NCBI GenBank assembly: GCA_020725265.1
Contig: DYFK01000021.1
Span: 1 to 43,344, forward strand
Reading direction: 5' to 3'
DNA length: 43,344 nt
Source: Hydrogenophilus sp.
GTDB lineage: Bacteria > Pseudomonadota > Gammaproteobacteria > Burkholderiales > Thiobacillaceae
Every line of letters starts with the position of its first letter. The first letter of the stretch is position 1. The translations under genes were made by a program, and so were the position numbers. A model generated the notes under the pieces. The model ran no database searches and had not been told where the DNA came from. It saw only the letters and a list, made by a program, of their open reading frames with translations. Below, piece after piece: positions 38,193 to 43,344 of the stretch.

Positions 38193-39734
38193 ATGCCATC
38201 ATGGTTCATGGCATCACATCTCGATTTTCCGATTTCACGCGCGCGCTTCGGCCGTTACCCACTGGCCATGTTGGCAACGGGTTTGACCACACTGCTGACC
38301 CTGCCGCTCGCGAATCACATCGACCACGCCAACATCATCATGTTGTTCCTGCTCATGGTGTTCGTGGTGGCGTTGTGGCTTGGGCGCGGGCCTGCCCTGC
38401 TGGCCGCCGTCGCCAGCGTCGCCCTGTTCGACTTCTTCTTCGTGCCGCCCCGGTTGTCGTTCGCGGTGGCGCATGTCCAGTACCTGATCACCTTCGCGGT
38501 CATGCTCACGGTGGCGATCGCCACCACGCATCTGGTTACCCGATTGAAACGGAACGCCGATGAAACCAGCATGCGCGAACGGCACACGCTGGCCTTGTAT
38601 GAAATGGCAAGACATATCGCGGGCACGACCATGCCCGGTCAGGTCGCTGAAATCGTGCGCGCTTATATCAATGACATCCTGAGCGCCCAGTGCAGTTTGT
38701 GGCTGCCGGACAGGAATGGCGACCTGATCGCGCTCGACGATGCCTGGCCGGTGGGCGGCATCGAGCTCGCGCGGCGCGTGCACGCGCGTGGCGAAATCAT
38801 CGAACAGGTCGGCATGTCCGGGCACGGCGAAGCCTTGACCTGCCTGCCCTTGAACGCGCCCATGGCCCGGCGCGGCGTCATGATCGTGGCCTTGTCAGCC
38901 CTCGATCTGGAGCGGGAACGCCATCTCCTGGTGACGATCGCCTCGCTGGTCGCCATCGCCATCGAGCGCCTGCACTATGTCGAGGTAGCCCGCGAAACGG
39001 AGCTGGCGATGGCGTCGGAGCGGCTGCGTGGCTCGGTGCTGGCCGCGCTGTCGCACGATCTGCGCACGCCGCTGACCGCGTTGGTCGGCATGGCGGATAC
39101 CCTGGCCATGGCGGAACCGAAGCTGCCGGCGCCGCACGCGGAAACCGCGGCCGCCCTGCGAACGCGGGCGAAACGACTGGCGACGATGGTTGGCGACCTG
39201 CTCGATCTGGCCCGACTGACGATCGGCGAGCGGCCACTCCGGCGAGAATGGCAACCTCTTGAGGAAGTGATCGGCAGCGCCATTCAGTTACTGGGCGACG
39301 CGCTCGCCGAACATCCTCTCGAAATCGACCTGCCGGACGACCTGCCGCTGCTGGAATTCGACGCCGTATTGCTGGAGCGGGTGATCTGCAACCTGCTCGA
39401 CAACGCCGCCAAGCACACGCCGCGCGGCACGCCGATCCGGCTCGACGCGCGCGTGGCCGACGGCGAGGCGCGGGTGACCATCCGCGACCGCGGCCCCGGC
39501 TTTCCGGCGCTGCCGACGCTGGCCGAGCCGTTCGTGCGCGGCCACCCCGAATCCGCGACGCCGGGGGCCGGCCTTGGCCTTGCCATCTGCAAGACCATCG
39601 TCGGCGCCCACGGCGGCGCGCTGAAGCTGGAAAACGCCGCCGACGGCGGCGCCCGTGTCTGCTTCTCGCTGCCGCTGGGCGCTCCACCCAGCATCGAGGA
39701 GGAAAGCGTGGAGGCGGGGGAGGCCCCGGCATGA
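38193..39734 (+). CDS. KdpD-like sensor kinase lacking the N-terminal Kdp domain
   Basis: About 513 residues: DUF4118-type four-helix membrane region (about 15-115, with LFDFFFVPPRLSFAV characteristic of KdpD), GAF-like region (about 125-255), HisKA with H288 (ALSHDLRTPLTALVG) and HATPase_c (NLLDNAAKHTP, IRDRGPGF, GAGLGLAICKTIVGAHGG). The N-terminal KdpD and universal-stress domains of E. coli KdpD, which bind ATP and c-di-AMP in some species, are missing. The start is uncertain: 38208 is possible, and a TTG at 38079 with AAGGGG upstream would extend it. It precedes a KdpE-like regulator (ATGA overlap) and trkHA, and no kdpFABC is present. Confidence 0.87.
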   Translation: MPSWFMASHLDFPISRARFGRYPLAMLATGLTTLLTLPLANHIDHANIIMLFLLMVFVVALWLGRGPALLAAVASVALFDFFFVPPRLSFAVAHVQYLITFAVMLTVAIATTHLVTRLKRNADETSMRERHTLALYEMARHIAGTTMPGQVAEIVRAYINDILSAQCSLWLPDRNGDLIALDDAWPVGGIELARRVHARGEIIEQVGMSGHGEALTCLPLNAPMARRGVMIVALSALDLERERHLLVTIASLVAIAIERLHYVEVARETELAMASERLRGSVLAALSHDLRTPLTALVGMADTLAMAEPKLPAPHAETAAALRTRAKRLATMVGDLLDLARLTIGERPLRREWQPLEEVIGSAIQLLGDALAEHPLEIDLPDDLPLLEFDAVLLERVICNLLDNAAKHTPRGTPIRLDARVADGEARVTIRDRGPGFPALPTLAEPFVRGHPESATPGAGLGLAICKTIVGAHGGALKLENAADGGARVCFSLPLGAPPSIEEESVEAGEAPA

Positions 39735-40411
39735 ACCGGGTACTGCTGGTCGAGGACGATCCCCAGATTCGCCGGTTCGTCCGACTGGCCATGGAAAACG
39801 CCGGCTGCGAGGCGACGGAAGCGGCCAGCGTCGCCGATGGCCTGAATGCCTTCGGCCGCCAGCCCGCCGATCTGGTGATCCTCGACCTGGGCCTGCCGGA
39901 CCGTGACGGCCTCGAATTCATCCGGGAGCTGCGCGCGCTCGCCGACACGCCGATCCTGGTGCTGTCCGCGCGCGGCCTGGAAGAGGACAAGGTCGTCGCG
40001 CTCGACGCCGGCGCCGACGATTATCTGGTCAAGCCGTTCGGCGTCCCGGAACTGCTCGCCCGCGCCCGCGCCCTGCTGCGACGGGCGCGCGGCGAACCGG
40101 CGCCGGTCATCCTGCGCCTGGCCGGCGGCGCGGTGGAGATCGATCTGGCCCGCCGCGCGGTAAGACGCGATGGCGTGCCGGTACATCTGACGCCGATCGA
40201 ATTCCGCCTGCTCAAGACCCTGATCGGCCACAACGACCGCGTCCTCACCCATCGCCAGTTGCTGCGCGCGGTCTGGGGCGAGGGCCATTCGGAAAGCGGG
40301 CATTACCTGCGCGTCTACGTCGGCCGCCTGCGCCACAAGCTGGAAGCCGATCCGGCGCGCCCCCGCCACCTGCTGACCGAGACCGGGGTCGGCTATCGGT
40401 TCGTGTCCTGA
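39731..40411 (+). CDS. KdpE-like OmpR-family response regulator
   Basis: A 226-residue response regulator. The receiver has acidic D9/D10, phosphoacceptor D52 (VILDLGLPDRDG) and K101 (DDYLVKPFG); the C-terminal winged helix ends with VYVGRLRHKLEADPARPRHL and ETGVGYRF, as in KdpE. It begins within the kinase stop codon and is followed 16 bases later by trkH. KdpE normally activates kdpFABC; here the only potassium genes are trkH and trkA, so control of Trk is the natural inference. No KdpE site can be named upstream of trkH because the gap is too short, so any target promoter would be upstream of the whole operon or elsewhere. Confidence 0.9.
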   Translation: MNRVLLVEDDPQIRRFVRLAMENAGCEATEAASVADGLNAFGRQPADLVILDLGLPDRDGLEFIRELRALADTPILVLSARGLEEDKVVALDAGADDYLVKPFGVPELLARARALLRRARGEPAPVILRLAGGAVEIDLARRAVRRDGVPVHLTPIEFRLLKTLIGHNDRVLTHRQLLRAVWGEGHSESGHYLRVYVGRLRHKLEADPARPRHLLTETGVGYRFVS

Positions 40412-40427
40412 CCGGGAGCGGACGGGC

Positions 40428-41897
40428 ATGTCCACGCCACCCCGCTTTCCCTTCCACGGCCGCGCGATCGCGCGCCTGTTCGGCTTTCTGCTGATGCTCT
40501 ACAGCATCAGCTTCCTGCCATCCCTGGCCGTTTCCCTGGTGTACGCGGACGGCCAGGCCGGCATCTTCGCGATGTCGTTCGCGGTCACGCTCGCGGTCGG
40601 CCTGCTGCTGTGGATCGTCAATTACCGGCAACGCCACGAATTGAGCGCCCGCGAGGGTTTCCTGGTGGTGGCGCTGTTCTGGGCGCTGCTCGGTGGCATG
40701 GGCGCGCTGCCGTTCATTTTCGGCCCGCATCTGGACGTCACCGACGCGATTTTCGAATCGGTCTCCGGCTTCACCACCGCCGGCGTCACCGTCATCGTCG
40801 GCCTGGACCAACTGCCGGCTTCCATCCTTTACCACCGTCAGCAGATCAACTGGCTGGGCGGCATGGGCTTCGTGGTGCTGGCGGTGGCCATCCTGCCGCT
40901 GCTCGGTGTCGGCGGCATGCAGCTCTACCGCGCGGAAATTTCCGGCGTCGCCAAGGAGGAAAAGCTGACGCCGCGCATCGCCGAAACCGCGCGCGCGCTC
41001 TGGCTGATCTACGTCGCCCTCACCGCCGCCTGCGCGCTGGCCTTCTGGCTGGCGGGCATGAGCGCCTTCGATGCCGTCGGCCATGCCTACGCGACCCTGG
41101 CGACCGGTGGTTTCTCCACCCACGACGCCAGTTTCGGCCACTGGGACAGTCCGCTCATCGAGGCCATCGCCATCGTCTTCATGCTGGCCGGCGGCATCAA
41201 TTTCGCCATCCATTTCCTGGTCTGGCGCCGGCGCGACGCGCTTGCCTACGCGCGGGACCCCGAAGTCCGCGCCTTCCTGCTGATCTTTCTGGGCGCGGCG
41301 TTGTTCATCGGCCTCAGCCTGTACCTCACCGGCGTCTACGCCGACGCCACCCAGGCCATGCGCCATGGCGCCTTCCAGGTCGCCTCGATCCTCACCAACA
41401 CCGGCTTCGGCACCGCCACCTTCGCGGAATGGCCGCTCCATATCCCGCTGGCGCTGGTGGCGCTGTCCTACGTCGGCGGTTGCGCCGGCTCGACCGCCGG
41501 CGGCATGAAGGTGCTGCGGATCATGCTCCTGGCCAAATCGGGTCTGACGCAACTGTTCAAGCTTGCCCATCCGCGCGCCGTGACGGTGGTCAAACTGGGG
41601 CGGCGGCCGGTTTCGGACGAGATCATCCAGGCGGTCTGGGGGTTCTACGTGCTGTATCTGGTCACCGCCCTGCTGCTGACGCTCGGCATGATGGCCACCG
41701 GACTCGATCTGGTTTCGGCGTTCGGCGCGGTGACCGCCACCCTGAACACCCTCGGCCCCGGCCTCGGCGAGGTCGCCGGCAATTTCGCCTCGATCGATCC
41801 GGCCGCGAAATGGCTGGGAATTTTCGCCATGCTGGTCGGACGCCTGGAAGTGTTCACCATCCTGGTGCTGCTGCTGCCGACATACTGGCGGGACTGA
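40428..41897 (+). CDS. trkH: Potassium uptake protein TrkH
   Basis: A 489-residue membrane protein with ten or more hydrophobic segments and the four P-loops of Trk/Ktr transporters: SGFTTAGVTV, LATGGFSTHDAS, LTNTGFGTATF and TLNTLGPGLGEV. Each contains the conserved selectivity-filter glycine. TrkH forms the dimeric K+ channel of the Trk system and is gated by TrkA. The ATG at 40428 is 16 bases after the KdpE-like gene and 15 bases before trkA, so regulators, channel and gate are one transcription unit. TrkG is a close alternative, and the name is by homology group only. Confidence 0.94.
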   Translation: MSTPPRFPFHGRAIARLFGFLLMLYSISFLPSLAVSLVYADGQAGIFAMSFAVTLAVGLLLWIVNYRQRHELSAREGFLVVALFWALLGGMGALPFIFGPHLDVTDAIFESVSGFTTAGVTVIVGLDQLPASILYHRQQINWLGGMGFVVLAVAILPLLGVGGMQLYRAEISGVAKEEKLTPRIAETARALWLIYVALTAACALAFWLAGMSAFDAVGHAYATLATGGFSTHDASFGHWDSPLIEAIAIVFMLAGGINFAIHFLVWRRRDALAYARDPEVRAFLLIFLGAALFIGLSLYLTGVYADATQAMRHGAFQVASILTNTGFGTATFAEWPLHIPLALVALSYVGGCAGSTAGGMKVLRIMLLAKSGLTQLFKLAHPRAVTVVKLGRRPVSDEIIQAVWGFYVLYLVTALLLTLGMMATGLDLVSAFGAVTATLNTLGPGLGEVAGNFASIDPAAKWLGIFAMLVGRLEVFTILVLLLPTYWRD

Positions 41898-41912
41898 GCG
41901 GGCGCGGCGAAC

Positions 41913-43283
41913 ATGCGGATCATCATCCTCGGCGCCGGTCAGGTCGGCGGCGGCATCGCCGACTTCCTGGCCCGGGAAGGCAACGACATCACCCTGGTCG
42001 ACCGTTCGGCGGAACGACTCGCCGATCTGGCCGGACCGGGCATCCGTGTGCTGGCCGGTCACGCCGCGCATCCGGAAACCCTGATCCAGGCCGGCATCGA
42101 GGATGCCGACATGATCCTGGCGGTCACCGACAGCGACGAAACCAACATGGTCGCCTGTCAGGTCGCGCGTACCTTGTTCAACACCCCCAAGCGGCTGGCG
42201 CGCGTGCGCGCTCCGGATTTCCACGGCCGCCCGGGCCTGTTCGGGCCGGACGGCGTGCCGGTCGATTTCATCATCAGTCCGGAACAACTGGTGACCACCT
42301 TCATCGTCGATCTGATCGATCAGCCCGGCGCGCTGCAAAGCCTCGACTTCGCCGGTGGCCGCGCGCGCCTGGTGGCGGCGCGGGCGGACCACGGCGGCGC
42401 GCTGATCGGGCACGAACTGGCCAGCATCCGGCTCCGGCTGCCGGCCATCGGCCTGCGCGTGGTCGCGATCTTCCGGCGCGGACGCGCCCTGGCGCCCGAC
42501 GGCCGGGTCAGGATCGAGGTCGGCGACGAGGTATTCCTGGTCGCCGCGCGCGCGGACATCACCGCCGTCACCACCCTGTTCCGGCGCGTCCGGCGCGACC
42601 ATGGCCGGGTCTTCATCGCCGGTGGCGGCAACATCGGCAAACGTCTGGCGGAAATGCTGGAACCCCGTTACCGGGTCAAGCTGATCGAACGCGACGGCGC
42701 GCGCTGCCGCGCCCTCGCGGAGACGCTGGAACGGACCATGGTGCTGCACGGCGACGCCGTCGACGAAAGTCTGTGCATCGAGGAAAACATCGAACGCGCG
42801 AACGTGTTCTGCGCGGTGACCAACGATGACGAGACCAATATCCTCGCCGCCATGCAGGCCAAGCGCCTGGGCGCGCGCCGGGTGCTGGCCCTGGTCAACA
42901 ATCCGGCCTACGTCGACATCATCCAGGGCGGCGGCATCGACATCGCGGTCTCGCCCAGCCAGGTCACCATCGGCGCCCTGCTCACCCATATCCGGCGTGG
43001 CGACGTGGTGGCCGCGCATTCGCTGCGACGCGGCGCGGCGGAAGCGATCGAAGCCGTCGCCCATGGCGATGCCGGCACCTCGCGCGTGGTCGGCCGCCGC
43101 CTCGACGAACTGCCGTTGCCGGACGGCACCACCATCGGCGCGATCGCGCGTGGCGACCGGTTGCTGTTCCCCGGCCACGACACCCGCATCGAAACCGGCG
43201 ACCACGTCATCCTGTTTCTCGCCGACAAACGCCGGATCAGCGAGGTCGAGCGGCTGTTCCAGGTCGGCATCGGCTACCTGTGA
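41913..43283 (+). CDS. trkA: Trk potassium channel peripheral protein TrkA
   Basis: A 456-residue cytoplasmic protein with two RCK units in tandem, each a Rossmann TrkA_N and a TrkA_C domain. The nucleotide loops are GAGQVGGGIADFLA (residues 7-20) and GGGNIGKRLAEML (from about 237). NAD+ and NADH or ATP and ADP binding to these gates the TrkH channel. Length matches E. coli TrkA (458). It follows trkH by 15 bases and is the last gene; only 61 bases without a visible feature remain to the window edge. Confidence 0.95.
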   Translation: MRIIILGAGQVGGGIADFLAREGNDITLVDRSAERLADLAGPGIRVLAGHAAHPETLIQAGIEDADMILAVTDSDETNMVACQVARTLFNTPKRLARVRAPDFHGRPGLFGPDGVPVDFIISPEQLVTTFIVDLIDQPGALQSLDFAGGRARLVAARADHGGALIGHELASIRLRLPAIGLRVVAIFRRGRALAPDGRVRIEVGDEVFLVAARADITAVTTLFRRVRRDHGRVFIAGGGNIGKRLAEMLEPRYRVKLIERDGARCRALAETLERTMVLHGDAVDESLCIEENIERANVFCAVTNDDETNILAAMQAKRLGARRVLALVNNPAYVDIIQGGGIDIAVSPSQVTIGALLTHIRRGDVVAAHSLRRGAAEAIEAVAHGDAGTSRVVGRRLDELPLPDGTTIGAIARGDRLLFPGHDTRIETGDHVILFLADKRRISEVERLFQVGIGYL

Positions 43284-43344
43284 CCGACTTGGCCGCCGGT
43301 TCGTCCAGACCTCGATACATCCGCTAAAGGGCACCTCGAAAAAC

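Noticed and set aside
40245-43334. A 1029-codon open frame on the minus strand opposite trkH and trkA
   Set aside because: Antisense shadow of GC-rich genes: no family resemblance, low-complexity composition, and it covers well-identified genes.

Overview
This is a GC-rich proteobacterial chromosome segment, probably from a beta- or gammaproteobacterium. It carries genes for denitrification with cytochrome cd1 nitrite reductase and for periplasmic sulfur oxidation (SoxAX), which together suggest a facultatively anaerobic, thiosulfate-using denitrifier. The genus cannot be fixed from the sequence alone. I saw no rRNA, tRNA, CRISPR array, transposase, plasmid origin or phage genes.

Layout. (1) 1-7641: a denitrification operon that starts with the last 18 codons of nirS, followed by nirC, nirF, a fused nirDL, nirG, nirH, a hemerythrin-like gene, nirJ, nirN and an unannotated 36-codon membrane ORF, closed by a strong terminator. 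This is the heme d1 pathway (siroheme decarboxylation, radical SAM chemistry, final dehydrogenation, periplasmic carriers), but nirE is absent. (2) 7667-13306: a signalling block with cheZ and nnrS on the minus strand, an FNR/DNR-type box, a divergent heme-c-binding PAS-(degenerate GGDEF)-EAL protein, and a soluble CZB chemoreceptor. (3) 13507-19695: slt, an NDUFA9-like SDR, cca, a Crp/Fnr regulator with FNR-like DNA-contact residues, a convergent PAS-LuxR regulator, and a small DUF2892 membrane protein. (4) 19739-30996: housekeeping genes ilvA/rpiA (divergent), pbpC, sodB, a small secreted protein, rhlE-ygiQ (ygiQ carries an in-frame palindromic insertion), an EEP-family hydrolase and a secreted protein of unknown function. 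(5) 31169-32869: soxA-soxX with a terminator. (6) 33103-34959: a small membrane protein and a hipBA toxin-antitoxin operon that looks less GC-rich than its surroundings. (7) 35152-38047: tadA translationally coupled to a signal-less L,D-transpeptidase, then a choice-of-anchor I lipoprotein. (8) 38193-43283: a KdpD-like kinase lacking the Kdp N-terminal domain, a KdpE-like regulator, trkH and trkA.

How it fits together. The nir genes build and load heme d1 for NirS. NnrS and the heme-c EAL protein share a divergent promoter region with an FNR-type site (TTGAC-N4-ATCAA) that sits near -41 of a plausible nnrS promoter. This could tie nitric oxide and oxygen status to c-di-GMP turnover, and the Crp/Fnr protein in the window has the E-x-x-S-R signature expected for such a site. 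The KdpDE-like pair is placed to control Trk potassium uptake rather than a Kdp ATPase.
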